A stretch of DNA of 64,000 nt from Albugo candida (GCA_905220665.1 CAJNAR010000151.1:310001-374000); one strand, 5' to 3'; positions 42,776 to 54,402 are shown, counted from the stretch's first letter. Translations and numbers: made by a program. Notes: generated from the letters alone by a model not told the origin.

Positions 42776-45700
42776 ATGAGTTATGAGCAAACAAATGTTT
42801 ATATCTCTAATGAGAACGTTGTGTGGGCTGAGGGGACGATCGTAAATGATAGCTTACCTCAAAAAGATTGTGTGACAGTCGTTGTGGATGGCGATGAGAT
42901 GGAGGAGGCTGAGAAACATCCGATTCAAGGTAGTAGCTTTACAGTGCCGGTAAGATCTGCTTGTTCTTTTCACGTAATGTACGCTTTGATTCGTTTGTAT
43001 TCGCACAGAAAAAGCATATTTTACTGCAAAATCCATTGGGAGCTACAGGATGCAGCGATATGATCGATCTGAATTATCTCCACGAGCCAGCAATTCTCTA
43101 TAATCTTCGCAAACGATTTCAATGTCGATTGCCATATACGTATACCGGACCTATCTGCATTGCCGTAAATCCGGTATGTCGAAATCCTCAATTCATTTCC
43201 CTCAAGACTCAACGTAATTTTGAGTAGTATACATGGCTGGATGTATACTCCCCTCAGAATCAGATGCTTTACTTTGAAAAAGATCGACACGAATTACCGC
43301 CTCACGTCTACGCAGTGAGTGCATCGAGCTATCAGCACATGCGTCTTTACAACCAAGACCAAAGCATCCTTGTGAGCGGTGAATCCGGGGCCGGAAAAAC
43401 AGAAACAACAAAAATCCTCATGTCACATCTTGCAGCTGCCGGGCCCTCATTCACTCAAATCGAAGAGGGACCCGATACTCAAACGATTGTCGAGCGCGTT
43501 CTTCAGGCAAATCCATTGATGGAGTCTTTCGGAAATGCCAAAACATCTCGCAATGATAATAGCAGTCGTTTTGGTAAATATAGCGAGCTTCAGTTCAATG
43601 CGATCGGCCAGCTCATTGGAGCACAATCGAGAACGTACCTTTTAGAGAAAAGCAGAGTTTCAATGCATGGAAAAGATGAGAGAAAATATCATATTTTTTA
43701 TCAATTGCTTGCAGCTCCCGAAAATATTCGAGCAAATGTAAGATTGATTGACGCTTGTACCTCGGACTTTCCCCTTCTACTGGACACTCGCTGTGAAAAT
43801 GGGGCGGACGGCGCTCGAGATAGTTTTGTAATGACTCTGGATGCTTCGGAACAAAATAAGAGTGAAGAAAAACATAGCCATTATGACGCAGAACGCTTTA
43901 TCCACACAGCTCAATGTCTTTCAACGCTCGGGATTTCGACGAACGACCAGCTGGAGATTTTTAAAATCGTGTCTGCGATCCTGTATCTATCTCGACTCGA
44001 GTTTATGGCAAGCAGTAAGGACGAAGATGTGTCTGAAGTCGTCAACGATGCGATAAACACCGACGTCGTAGAGACAATTTGTGAGTTACTGAATGTGAGA
44101 CCTGAGGCACTTTCCAAAGCGTTGACCAAACGAGAAATGTCTCTGTACGCTGTGACCGAAACGTATCAGGTCCCATTGAATGTACGACAAGCAATTGGAG
44201 CTCGTACAGCACTGGCAGTCGCGCTGTACTCGTATCTCTTTGAATGGCTCATTAAGCGCGTCAACAACTCGACACGGGCGTTAAAGCCCAAACAAGTAAC
44301 CAACAAAATCTGCATTTTGGATATCTTTGGCTTTGAGCATTTCGAAAACAATTCGTTCGAGCAGTTGTGCATCAATTTTGCGAATGAAAAACTGCAGCAA
44401 AAGTTCACAAACGACGTGTTTAAAAACATCCAAGTCGAGTATCAGGAGGAAGGAATCCAATGGACAGTGGTCGATTTTGTAGACAATGCTTCCGTAGTGA
44501 CATTGATAGAAGGTCGATTTGGTGTCTTATCCTTGCTTAATGAAGAGTGTATGCGTCCGAAAGGCAGTGATGCTGCATTCGCAAACAAGCTGAGAGCTCA
44601 TTATCACGATCACGAAGCTTTTGAAAGCCCGAGATTCACGCGCGATGCATTCGTGATCAATCACTACGCGGGATCGGTTCAGTATAATGCGAATGGATTC
44701 CTTCTCAAGAACAGCGCTGATGCCTTACAACAAGATCTTTTGGGCTTAATTGGCCAAAGCCGGTCGGAGTTTCTTCGGAAATTGTTTCCAGAAGAGATGC
44801 TGAAGGACGCGGTACAGCAGCAAAAGGACGAGAAAGACTCCATGGTAGCTCAAAATGCAATGAGAAGCTCATTACCGATGCGACGGAGGACGTCTATCGT
44901 CGCTGAAACAGTGAGCTCGCAGTTTAAAGCTCAATTAAATGGCCTGATGGAAGATATCCGACGCACAAACGTCCATTACGTTCGATGTATCAAACCGAAC
45001 AGTCAGAAAAATCCTCAGCTCTTTTGCAAAAAGCGTGTCACTGAGCAATTGCGTTGTGCGGGAATCATCGAAGCCATTCGAATAAGTCGATCTGCGTATC
45101 CGAACCGCATGCTTCAAAGTGTTTTTGTCGACCGATTTCGCACCATCGCACTCATATTCGTACGTCAAAGCATCGAGAAAGCCGCATGTAACTCACCAGA
45201 GGTACTGACCTCCTTGGAAGCCATTTGTGCAAGTCTCAGCACTCCATTGCAATCAGAAGAAGAATTGAGGCCGATAACGCACACATTGCTCGACACGTAT
45301 CTCCTTCCATCCCAAAGTGATTCCTATCAAATCGGTAAGTCGAAAATCTTCTTCCGGAAAGGAGTGTTGGAAGGACTGGAAGAGATGAGAACGGCAAAGC
45401 TGAATGCTGCTGCTATTATTCTCCAACGATACGCGAAGAAATGGATGGCTCAAGCTCTTTTCCACACAACTCGTCGAGCAACAATCCGCATCCAAACTCT
45501 GTATCGATGCTTTACCGGCCGAAAATCGTATCTCCGACAGCGTATTTGCATCATTTTGATTCAGTCGCAAATTCGCTGCTACAACGCCCAAAAACTGCTC
45601 CGATGCAAACGTATAAATTATCGAGCGACTCAGATCCAAAAAGTGGTGAAAATGTATTTTACACGAAGTCGATATCTGAAAATGATCCGAAAAGTGATTC

Positions 45701-47190
45701 AAATTCAAAGTTTAGTGCGTACGTTTCTATCGGTGCGTTCATTTGCGACTTTGAAAGAAAAAGCGCTTGAGGATGTCAAATTGGAGAATCAGATCCAATT
45801 TTTGAAGGAACGACTCGCTTTAGAACGGGAAGCTCGGATGGAATTAGAGCAACAAGCTTCACTGAGTCAACGCTCCTCTTTCCAAATGCGAAATGCTGAG
45901 GCGCTTGAGGGAGCAGAGTCGGTGATTGATCAATTACGACGCGAAAATGCAGCGTTGAAGGAAGCCAATGTGAATATCAAAGCCTTTAACGCTCAATTAC
46001 GTAAGGAAAAAGAGGTCATGGAATGTGGAGTGTATGTGAATGGTGCGTCATTCGCAGCTGCGAATCAAAGAGCCATCAAACTCGGTGAAGAAATTGAGCT
46101 CATGAAATCCGCACATAGCCGTATCAAAGCCACTCATCGAATTCTCAAAGGACAAAATATCGCCAGCACCGAGAAACTCATCTCCGTTCAAAATGCTTCC
46201 CATCAATTCCGTCAAGAACGCGATATGCTCGCAGAAAGCGTACATCATCTGAGGACCCACAGCCATCAGCTCGAGAAGGAGAATGCCGATTTAGCCAGAG
46301 CGAATGCTCGCCTCCGACTGATACTCCGTCAAGATCCGGAATTAAGTCGAAGACATCGTGAGGAGGTTCCATATTTGACAAAACTCGCACATACTTTGCA
46401 AGCGGTCGATCACAAAGACACGCATATTCGAACAAATGAGAGCGCTTTGGAATTGAAATCCGATGAGAATGGAAGCAATGGATCGCCATCTGAAATCGCC
46501 AGTCCTCAGCTTTTACGATCTAAGTCAATCGGTTTAAGTGAAAATAACTCACCTCAGGAATTACGAGTGGAAAGAGTAAAAGCGAAGCGTGTGGTCAATC
46601 TTCACGATGTGGTCTCCGTCGTGGAGGATACCGATACCGTGAATGCCCATACGGATCAGAATGAAGCGGGTACGCTTGTTGGACCCACGAAATTGCGGCA
46701 GCCTACCGGTGAGGACGGCCCTATAATTGAACCTGAGAGGATAATGAGTCATCGAAACTCCAAAGTGAATGTGAGGGAGGAACCCTCAGTGCGATTTCGA
46801 GTAACTTTGGGCGTCGACCACTCGACAGAGGACTCATCTTCGCAGACCTCGTCTTCCGAAAGACATTCACTAACGTCGTTTTCGAGTAATTCTGGGCACG
46901 TACCTCGACTGCCGACAGACAATGGATTCAAACCCCCTCAGCCAAGCTATCGCAGTAATCATTCGGCCATGTCTCGACTTCAAAAAAGGAATTCCATGGG
47001 GAATATCGACTTTAATTTTGAACAAAATGGATCATCGCTGCAGACGTCACTGACGCGATCAATTAGCGGTGATAAAGGGCGTCACGGAAGGAATTCACGC
47101 GCACGTGAGAATCGGAATAAGGCGAAGAATCCGATGGTGCCGAGACGAGCAACGACGATTGGAATGGGAGGGAAAAGAATTGAATTGTAA
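42776..47190 (+). CDS. Unconventional myosin heavy chain
   Basis: An actin-based motor. Three exons: 42776-42949, 43009-43173 and 43228-47190, giving 1433 aa. The motor domain (about 1-830) has the P-loop GESGAGKTE near 164, NDNSSRFGKY (switch I), DIFGFEHFENNSFEQLCINF (switch II and relay) and HYVRCIKPN. IQ-type repeats follow (about 835-950: AAIILQRYAKKWM, IRIQTLYRCFTGRK, IILIQSQIRC), binding calmodulin-like light chains. A coiled coil covers about 950-1150. The C-terminal 280 residues are Ser-rich and disordered, with a basic end. No FYVE, MyTH4 or other cargo domain was seen, so the class cannot be fixed; oomycetes carry many lineage-specific classes. Confidence 0.93.
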
Positions 47191-47398
47191 GATGGCTTTG
47201 CAATTGCGCTGTATAGCAAATTTTAAAAAGAAAAAAATTGTATCGAAATCGTTGAGTAGCGTTGATTATTTAGATATGAACGCGTTTCGGTGTAGTGCAA
47301 TCCTTGCTGCGATACGAGCATTTCAAAATTCCGTGCAGGAGAGCATAAATGCCGTCATTAGTAGGAGCGCTTTATAAAGGTAGGTGCAGTACACACTT

Positions 47399-49030
47399 AT
47401 GATGAGAGACCACCAGCATCGGAAGGATAAGAAGCGCGATAAAAAGGCTCGAAAACGAAAGCGTTCGTCGAGTGAAAGCACAAGTAAGGTTCATGATGAC
47501 CAGAAGGATCGTCGGCTGAAGAAAGAAAGCAAGAAAGCTGCGAAAATGCTCGCTACAATCGGCTATACGAATGACATAAATCCATTTGGCGACACGAATT
47601 TGACTGAGCCGTTTGTTTGGAGTAAGAAGAAAAAAGATCCTTCAAACGAAAGCAGCCGTAAGAAAACTTCAGGTGATCGTATTAAGGAAATCCAGCAAGC
47701 ACGAGCACGACGCGAACAGCGCGAAGTAGAACGACAAGAAGCTGAGCGCTTGCGCAATGAAGAAATGCGACTTCGTGATGCCGAACAATTCGAAGACTGG
47801 CAGAAGAAAGAGGAGGAGTTTCATCTGCAACAAACGCAAGTCAGATCGCATTTGCGTATTCAGCAGCGCAGAGAGAAGCCGATCGACGCATTGGCTAAAA
47901 ATCTACTCCTATTCACCCGGATTAGGCAAAATTCTGATCTTGACCTTGACAAAGTCGAGCTCTGTGAAATGAGGAGTCCGCATCACATCATTGAGCAGCT
48001 ATCTTTAAAGGAACTTTTGGATTTGAAGGACAATATACAGGTGTACATTGAGCTTGAAGAGACAAACTCCCAATCTGTGGATTCGCAGGACGATCAAGCT
48101 TGGATCACAATGAAGAAAGAGTACTGGAAGCTGAGTATGCTGCTGTGCTGTGATCTCGTACGACGAAGAAATATGGTAACGGAGGAAAACGAAAGACGCG
48201 TGAATCCTCACGGTGCGATTCATGACTCGGTGTATGAGAATATCGTGGCCATGTTGAGTGCCAAGTGTCCAGAAGACTTATGTTCACTGGCAAATGAGGT
48301 GACAGACACAATTGCAAGTGCAGAAAATAGTGTGGTAGGAATCGATGTGGAATACTGGGAGGAAGTAGCAAAGCAAATTCGAGTATTCCAAGCCCGAGCC
48401 AGGTTGATGCATATCCATACCGATATACTGAAAGAAATGAAAGTCTCAGAAAGTTCAAGTGTATACGAGGACGACACTGTACCCGTTGGAGACTTGAAGC
48501 GCGAGAAAGGAGAGGAACGGGATGTACTGGGACAATTGGTCGATAACAGCGGCAAAGCTCGTGAGTGGCTTCAAATGGAAAAGGAGAAGCGTCTGGATGA
48601 GGAGGAAGAACCGATGGATGGAACTGAAGAAGTGAGAATCACAGAAATACCCAATTGGAGTGAAAAGTTTCGTCCACGCAAACCGCGTTACTTCAATCGT
48701 GTCAAGACTGGATACGAATGGAACAAGTACAATCAGACACATTACGACCATGATAATCCTCCTCCAAAGGTGGTGCAAGGATACAAATTCAATCTTTTTT
48801 ATCCGGATTTGATTGACGCAACCAACGCTCCCCGATTTTACCTCGAAAAAACAAATAGTCCGGAATTCTGTATCATTCGTTTTAGTGCTGGACCTCCATA
48901 CTTTGATATTGCATTCAAAATTGTGAATCGCGAGTGGGAATATTCGCATAAACGTGGGTTTAAAAGCGTGTTTGAACGTGGCATTCTCCATCTGTACTTC
49001 AACTTCAAGCGGCATCGATATCGTCGGTAG
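47399..49030 (+). CDS. CACTIN: Cactin
   Basis: A conserved nuclear, spliceosome-associated protein needed for accurate splicing. 543 aa from the first ATG of a pair (47399, 47402); the open frame begins slightly upstream without an ATG. The N-terminus is Lys/Arg-rich (KKRDKKARKRKRSSS), as is usual. A charged helical middle (EIQQARARREQREVERQEAE) leads to the mid domain (PIDALAKNLLLF). The C-terminal Cactin domain is nearly canonical: KPRYFNRVKTGYEWNKYNQ, VVQGYKFNLFYPDLID, FCIIRFSAGPPY and NREWEYSHKRGF, ending FNFKRHRYRR. It lies 208 bp downstream of the myosin gene on the same strand. Confidence 0.95.
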   Translation: MMRDHQHRKDKKRDKKARKRKRSSSESTSKVHDDQKDRRLKKESKKAAKMLATIGYTNDINPFGDTNLTEPFVWSKKKKDPSNESSRKKTSGDRIKEIQQARARREQREVERQEAERLRNEEMRLRDAEQFEDWQKKEEEFHLQQTQVRSHLRIQQRREKPIDALAKNLLLFTRIRQNSDLDLDKVELCEMRSPHHIIEQLSLKELLDLKDNIQVYIELEETNSQSVDSQDDQAWITMKKEYWKLSMLLCCDLVRRRNMVTEENERRVNPHGAIHDSVYENIVAMLSAKCPEDLCSLANEVTDTIASAENSVVGIDVEYWEEVAKQIRVFQARARLMHIHTDILKEMKVSESSSVYEDDTVPVGDLKREKGEERDVLGQLVDNSGKAREWLQMEKEKRLDEEEEPMDGTEEVRITEIPNWSEKFRPRKPRYFNRVKTGYEWNKYNQTHYDHDNPPPKVVQGYKFNLFYPDLIDATNAPRFYLEKTNSPEFCIIRFSAGPPYFDIAFKIVNREWEYSHKRGFKSVFERGILHLYFNFKRHRYRR

Positions 49031-49779
49031 TTGTCGGGTATATCGTGTCACGTTAATAGATTTTTTTTGTTGGATAAGAATTATAAAGTCTGTTATCAAT
49101 GTTACACGCACTTTACGGGGTAACAATGCAGCTATTGCATCAGGAGATGAGCATGTTATATTACAAACGGTATTGATTCATGGTATGTCAAAGTCGTCGT
49201 TTTGACTCATCATCACGTTACTTTAGCTGACATCAATGTTGTTATCCACCACCGCGTTGTTTTTATTCACCAAAGTAGTCGCGTCAGTCAAGACATTACT
49301 GGAAGCAGTAGGCTCTTGCCCTTTCATCACTTGTGCTGTTGTAGGACCCGTAATACTAACTTATGCGCTTGTCACAGCAAGGAGAGCCGCAAGTGGAATT
49401 AATTTCGATGGCTTTTGCATTTTTTATGTGAAGAGCAACTGTGTTGAGGTATGAGGGCAGGCTGATACGTATTCGTTTTGCAACAGTTGTGGAAATTGCT
49501 CCAAAATTTCCGGAAAAGGGAAATTTCACAAAAAGAAATCTCGACTGTCACAAGGTTGCTTCCAAGAAGCGTGGAATTAAGGAATTGTATTCGATAATTG
49601 ATGAGTTGGAGTTTGGACTGAATTGTAGCAATACAGAAATCTGACGCTAAAAAAACTGTATCACTTAGACAACGTCCGTGAGTCTATATAGTTCCGATGT
49701 AATCAATAGCACTTCTCAGTAGTTGTGACTACCCGCAATCCAAATAGTGTTGTTCTGATACGAAGTTACAGGATAGGAC
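49031..49779. other. Spacer with one doubtful small gene
   Basis: About 750 bases between Cactin and the convergent coiled-coil gene. The only coding-like content is the possible small membrane protein at 49236-49644, listed separately. Confidence 0.4.
49236..49644 (+). CDS. Possible small membrane protein, two exons
   Basis: A frame from ATG 49236 gives a hydrophobic peptide (LLSTTALFLFTKVV, then FITCAVVGPVILTYALVTA), suggesting two short membrane segments. It is open to 49454. A typical short intron could follow, with acceptor CAACAG just before 49492. Downstream, two frames are open: one stops at 49597; the other runs to 49644 with a charged, protein-like sequence (APKFPEKGNF, RGIKELYSIIDELEFG). 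The donor is ambiguous (GTATGA, GTGTTG or GTGGAA), so the joined product is unsure. No family recognised. Confidence 0.3.
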
Positions 49780-50550
49780 CTAATCCGAGCTTACGCTTTC
49801 ACTTGACTTTGCGGCGTAAAATAAGTTCCACTGCTGCCGTTCTTCTCGTTTTTCTTCTTTTTTTATCGCGTCTACAACAACAAAATGGGTAAGAATGCAT
49901 TCAAACCAAAATTCTTACGTACATGATTGTGCATCGACGCGAAGATCATCTGCTTTCTTCTTCATCCTTTCGATCGCAATCGAGATTTCCGTCATATTTG
50001 CCGCTATTCTGTCAATTTTCTGAGCATAAGCGGTAGATTTCGTCATGGTACATTCTATTTTCTCAATGCACTCGTTCTCAAGAAGCTCCACGTTGCGTGT
50101 TGAAATGTTCGACAGTAATTCCTATCAAAGCGTCTCAATACGTCACATTATACGCACAATTCCACCAGCCTTTTGATTTTCCATAAGCTCCTGAATGCGT
50201 TCAATTGCTGTTTCCATCGAAGGCCGAATTTTCTGCATCATAGCTTTTTGGATCATACAGAGTCCATCCAATGATCCCGAAAGTAAACGAGATTTTACTT
50301 CTTTCCACATTTCCTCATTCTCATCGTCAGACGCTTCCTTTCGTTCATCACTTGGTATTGAGTCCTCTTGATTTTCCTCATCTGATTCGGCTCCTTCTGA
50401 ATCGACTTTCGACGCTGAATGTTCACGGGCTGTAAAATCAGACCATGTGACATCATCACTGAATCATCAAAGCCTCTATACGATACCTTCATCGCTCTCT
50501 TCTTCGCTATCTTCACCAACGATGACCCGGTTACCAGTGACGGCACTCAT
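49780..50550 (-). CDS. Small coiled-coil protein, possibly BLOC-1/BORC-like
   Basis: Four exons on the minus strand: 50550-50487, 50429-50158, 50121-49923 and 49871-49780, giving 208 aa. The N-terminal 65 residues are acidic and Ser-rich (VGEDSEEESDE). The rest is helical: KIRPSMETAIERIQELMENQ, then a region around YAQKIDRIAANMTEISIAIE and RMKKKADDLRVDAQ, ending in a charged helix (KKEEKREERQQW). Size and helix layout recall BLOC-1/BORC subunits, and the AQKIDRI..ERM part weakly resembles BLOC1S4/KxDL proteins, which act in lysosome-related vesicle positioning. The second donor is GTGCGT, less usual. Existence is well supported by frame-consistent splicing; identity is weak. Confidence 0.6.
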
Positions 50551-50798
50551 TATCAGATCGCTTTAACCAATCACGGAGGCCGGACGCTCACTCAATTGCA
50601 CACATGCTGTCGGCACACTGACTCAAAACCTGTAGCAATCCATTTTTGTTCTACTTTTATGAACTAAAACTTCTCAACTCTTGATGAAAGTGAGGCCATA
50701 GGCAACGTGTCACAGATTTAGGTCATTCAGAGTTCAGAGAAGAGTGAGACCATCATTGTACAAAAAAAAAGCACTTAAGTGGAATTACAAAATCGTTA

Positions 50799-51245
50799 TT
50801 AGCATGCATTCTCCTTTCCCGTAGTTGGTTCGTTTTGTTCACCTTCGGGATTCCCTTCTGAAGGTGAGGGTTCTTCCTTCTTCCCGCCACCGCCTTCCTT
50901 CTTTCCACCACCGCCTTCCTTCTTACAATCTTTCGTGCTTTCGGATGTGAGAATTGCGGTTATCTCCACAGGTTTTTCGGCGGGATACCTGCAGCAAGGA
51001 TCATTCAACAATTGACCATACGCGATGCCATTCTCTGACTTTAAGGGACAAAATTCTGCCCAGCTGTGATTCGCTTCCGCAAACGCGTCACCAAAGGCAG
51101 TGACTTCATGATCCTCACCTTTGTGAGCCAATTCTTCAACTAATTGGCTGTTTGGGAACAACTCTACATACTTTGCCCAGGCTGCTGTGTTGCTAATCGC
51201 GCACAAAGCGCATACTGCTAGTAAGACACTTTTATGAAAAGCCAT
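50799..51245 (-). CDS. Secreted temptin-like protein with Gly-Lys-Glu repeat
   Basis: 148 aa. Residues 1-22 are a signal peptide (MAFHKSVLLAVCALCAISNT). Residues about 25-90 match the temptin Cys-Cys domain found in many secreted oomycete and animal proteins: YVELFPNSQLV, AFGDAFAEANHSWAEFC and LLNDPCCRY, corresponding to FG..F..AG..W...LC and ELGDPCC. The usual DSDGDG calcium-like loop is degenerate here (KSENGIAYG). A tandem GGGGKKE repeat and a Glu/Pro-rich tail ending in Cys follow. Temptins are pheromone-associated in molluscs; their role in oomycetes is unknown. An apoplastic or wall function is an inference. Confidence 0.72.
   Translation of the reverse strand: MAFHKSVLLAVCALCAISNTAAWAKYVELFPNSQLVEELAHKGEDHEVTAFGDAFAEANHSWAEFCPLKSENGIAYGQLLNDPCCRYPAEKPVEITAILTSESTKDCKKEGGGGKKEGGGGKKEEPSPSEGNPEGEQNEPTTGKENAC
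50879..50935 (-). repeat. In-gene 21-nt tandem repeat (GGGGKKE)
   Basis: Imperfect tandem copies of a 21-base unit encode Gly-rich, Lys/Glu-containing heptads in the temptin-like protein. The copies differ by a few bases. Such repeats can change copy number by slippage. Confidence 0.75.
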
Positions 51246-51515
51246 CGACCTCTTCTTTAAGTGCTTGACACTTTATAAATGAGAGTTGTGCAAAGCGCAA
51301 CCGTCATGCACGTGATGATCTGTCATTCCCCTCATCTCGTGTAAATGACGTAGAGGCTGGTAATAGTAGTCATCACATACTTGGCAAGGTACCCGTAACC
51401 TTCCGGGTGACTCAAACATTCTATCTTTCTGAGTCGAAGATCCGTTTTTCTTAAATGCGCATGCCCCATATTGTAGTCAAGAGCTGATAGTAGAAAAATG
51501 TGGGGTAGTGCCAGC

Positions 51516-52589
51516 TCATAACGCCACGAATGAAAGCGTCTTATATTGAGAGATGATAGATGGTGTAAAAGAAAGCGAACATTCCATCAGTCTTTGGTGT
51601 ATGGACTTTACATTCACAGTCTGTAAGTAGCGTTCCATAAGATCACTATTTTGGCGGTGCTCATCACATCCTCTACGGATTTGTATTGTTTCGAGGATGG
51701 AAATGGGTATTGAAAAGGAGTATAACACTGTCGGTCCATTCATTTCGTTGAAAATGCATTCTCTACGCAAAGACATTTGTTAGTCAAATTAGAGGGAGAA
51801 AGCGTCTGAAAAGAGTTCATACCGACAACCGACGTCTAGTAAGAGGAGAGGACACATACTGAGACAATTGTGGTCTGACGTTGAGTCTAGATAATACACG
51901 GCCGGATAATTCAGTATCAATCCTGCTAAGGTGCACAGCCCGAGTCCGTGTGTGTCCTTCTGGTCAAAGCGAAGAATGTTACGAAGCTGCCTCTTGTGCC
52001 CCAGCAAATCACTGCACAACTTTTGAATGACACTTTTGATCTTTTCAAATACAATTGGATGCTCTGCGACAGAGAGAAGCTGTGGGGAACCGCAGACAGC
52101 ACGTGCGTCCATTAATATAATGTCTTTAAAGTCGAGAAAGAGACTTTGCCATTTAAAAAGGACAAAGTGCATCACATTGATTAAAAAGTAATCTAGATCC
52201 AGCTGCAAGATGACGATTTTTTGTAAGCGGTATCGCTTTGTAATTCGGATAATTATCTTTTGAAGAATGGACGTTTCCGGTACAAAACCATCCAATAGGC
52301 ACGATACTCGCAGTCCACAGCCAACACAGCATATATTAGTTGCCAGTGCTGACGCAGAAGACCGAATTCTCCTGGTTTTATGTCTTGACAGTCTTCGTTC
52401 GCTCCTTTTTATAATTTCTAGAATATCATTTGCGATAGCTTTGTATTGACGCAGAATTTGAGCAGAATCTGTAGGTACAGGGAGCATGCAGCAGTACAGT
52501 TCGTACGACTGTCGCGATGTCAGTGCAAGCGACCACGTGTCGTCATAAAGCAAGTACTCGTGCACCCTTGACCACACCTTAGAAGACAT
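51516..52589 (-). CDS. Unknown protein, possibly UPF0739-like
   Basis: Two exons on the minus strand, 52589-51823 and 51762-51516 (donor GTATGA, acceptor GCGTAG), giving 337 aa. The N-terminus (KVWSRVHEYLLYDDTWSLAL, TSRQSYELYCCML) has an F-box-like look. Further on are a strand-rich part with QLDLDYFLINVMHF, a VGCGLRVSCLLDGF segment, and NYPAVYYLDS with NCLSMCPLLLLDVG. The end reads SFTPSIISQYKTLSFVAL. The NYPAVYY..NCLS pattern faintly recalls the UPF0739 (C1orf74) family, but I cannot confirm it. No signal peptide or membrane span. The role is unknown. Confidence 0.62.
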
Positions 52590-52669
52590 AAGCTATAAAT
52601 TGGATTTATACGATGGAATAAAAAAGATTATATTATAAATAAGAATACAAATGTGAAAAAATGATGCAA

Positions 52670-53098
52670 TCAACGGAGTTTTTTCTTTTGCTTGATGACT
52701 ATGGTTCCGTTAACGCTGTCTTTCGACATGCAGGGAGGAGCTCCCTCAATACCACTTGGATTCCAAACGCATCCTGTTTGACAAGAGCAGCCAAGAGCTT
52801 CAGGAAACGTTGAACATCGGAAAATCTCTTTAATCTGATCTGTTTGCTGGGTCAGCCATACATCAATATTACTACTTAGAAGAATTGGAGGCAGTCCACC
52901 GCATAGTTGTAATCCGTGTACAACACCAGGGCCATCCATACCTCCATTTGGGAAAGGGAAGTGCAAATTTTCTTGAGTGCCATCGGTAGTCGTAGCCTGA
53001 GTGTTGTCAGGGATGGCAAATTGAGTGTTGATCGCGGGTAATGACGCCACCAATGCAATTGTGGGCAAGAAAGTTCGAGAGTTGGAGGAGAAAACCAT
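52670..53098 (-). CDS. Small secreted Cys-rich protein (effector candidate)
   Basis: 142 aa with an N-terminal signal-like segment (FLPTIALVASLPAINTQ). The mature part has six cysteines (one in LCGG, then RCST, GCSCQTGCVW and PPCM), suggesting disulfide bonding outside the cell, and a Gly/Pro-rich NGGMDGPGVV stretch. The tail is basic (KQKKKLR). No RxLR, CHxC or known effector motif seen. It could be an apoplastic effector, a protease-inhibitor-like protein or a wall protein. No family recognised. Confidence 0.6.
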   Translation of the reverse strand: MVFSSNSRTFLPTIALVASLPAINTQFAIPDNTQATTTDGTQENLHFPFPNGGMDGPGVVHGLQLCGGLPPILLSSNIDVWLTQQTDQIKEIFRCSTFPEALGCSCQTGCVWNPSGIEGAPPCMSKDSVNGTIVIKQKKKLR

Positions 53099-53485
53099 TT
53101 GACTTTACTCAAACAAGTAAGTTGAGCTTGGAAAGGTTAAATTAAATATGAACTCTAGCGGTACAAAATGAAAAGCCGATTGACTTGATTTATTTTCGTG
53201 CGATCATTACAATCCGCAAAGGATATCGGCAAATCAAGTGTCACATGCACGTGTATCGTTGGATTGAATACACGACAATCATACTCGCTACGTCGTTACA
53301 TTGGGGGAATGAAAACGTTGTCGCATTGAAGACTTCCGCTGAGCATTTGCGACGACACCACAATAAGAATATGTATATATTACACAAAACTGCCAAACAG
53401 TATGGTTTTATTCGTAATGAGTCCGTGTTTGTATATCGTTATTAATATTATATTCACGCTCAAATACAAGTCTCTGGTGATTGCG
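53099..53485. other. Divergent promoter region, Cys-rich gene / MED7
   Basis: 387 bases between divergent start codons. An open frame runs into MED7 from 53402 with a hydrophobic stretch, but the MED7 family start is at 53486. Nothing else was recognised. Confidence 0.4.
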
Positions 53486-54402
53486 ATGACAGATGAAGAA
53501 GCCTCAGCCGGACCCGAGATCGTGTCAGAGTTTCCACCACCACCAGCCTTCTTCTCATTATACCAAGTAGATAATGCAGATGCGCCTCTACCACCCGATC
53601 CTATGGCGCCGAATTATCACATGTTCGGCACACCGTACTCGACAAAAGACATTGTTCCGGATCTACTTCCAGATGACTCCAAGAAATTATATTTGCCTAC
53701 TTTGTCCACACAAGATCCAAAAGAACAATCCATTGACTACAGAGCACAACTCAAAAAGTATATAGCGCGCTTTATGCTCTATTCTTGCTCACCGCCTGAG
53801 TTATAGACTAAATCGCTCTCTTCTTGCAAATTGCATTCAGCTGCTCGATGTGTTGATACGAAATCCAAAGCTTTTCAAGTAATTGGCAATTCATTGATTT
53901 TGATGATATAATTTATTTTACGGTACTTTATAAGCGAAAAAGTGGATGATTTGGAACTCCTTTTCGTTAATATGCACAACTTGATCAATAAATTCCGACC
54001 GCATCAGGTACTTGTACATGATTCAGTCTTTTATTTCGCAAATTTACGCGTCTTTTTCGCATGGAAAGGCACGAGAACACATTATACTAATGCTTCAAAG
54101 TCAAATTGAAGAAAAACAAGCAGCGATCAGCGATTTTAGACGGTGAGAGTGCATCGAGTATCTATTCAGCGCAATTGATGTTAGTAATGGGCTGCTGCAG
54201 TGTCCTGGAAGAGTCTCGAGAACAAGTGGAACATGCACACAGCGCCTTGGATTTTGATACTCAACCAGCTACAATTTGTGCTGACGTATCTATCAAGGAG
54301 GAGGTACAAGAAATGGAGCAAATTAAGGTAGAACCTCAACATTTACCTTGTACGGAGACGACGGGAACCGAACCAATCGACTCCAAAATGAGAGTGCGTT
54401 AA
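53486..54402 (+). CDS. MED7: Mediator complex subunit 7
   Basis: A middle-module subunit of Mediator, needed for RNA polymerase II transcription. Five exons: 53486-53757, 53807-53878, 53935-54007, 54069-54142 and 54201-54402, giving 230 aa (human 233). Family signs are SEFPPPPAFFSLY near residue 15, YHMFGTPYSTKDIVPDL, LNRSLLANCIQLLDVLIRNP and the strongly conserved NMHNLINKFRPHQARE, followed by a helical, charged C-terminus. All four introns are 49-61 nt and each junction restores the motif. The MED7-family start at MTDEEASAGP was chosen over an upstream ATG (53402) that would add a membrane-like segment not typical of the family. Confidence 0.88.

Noticed and set aside
49871..49892. A plus-strand ATGGGTAAG preceded by CAACAACAAA, like a conserved gene start with an early intron
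   Set aside because: It lies in the intron region of the better-supported minus-strand coiled-coil gene, and no downstream plus-strand exon was found.
53402..53485. An upstream ATG that would add 28 hydrophobic residues to MED7
   Set aside because: MED7 has no membrane segment, and the family N-terminus fits ATG 53486.
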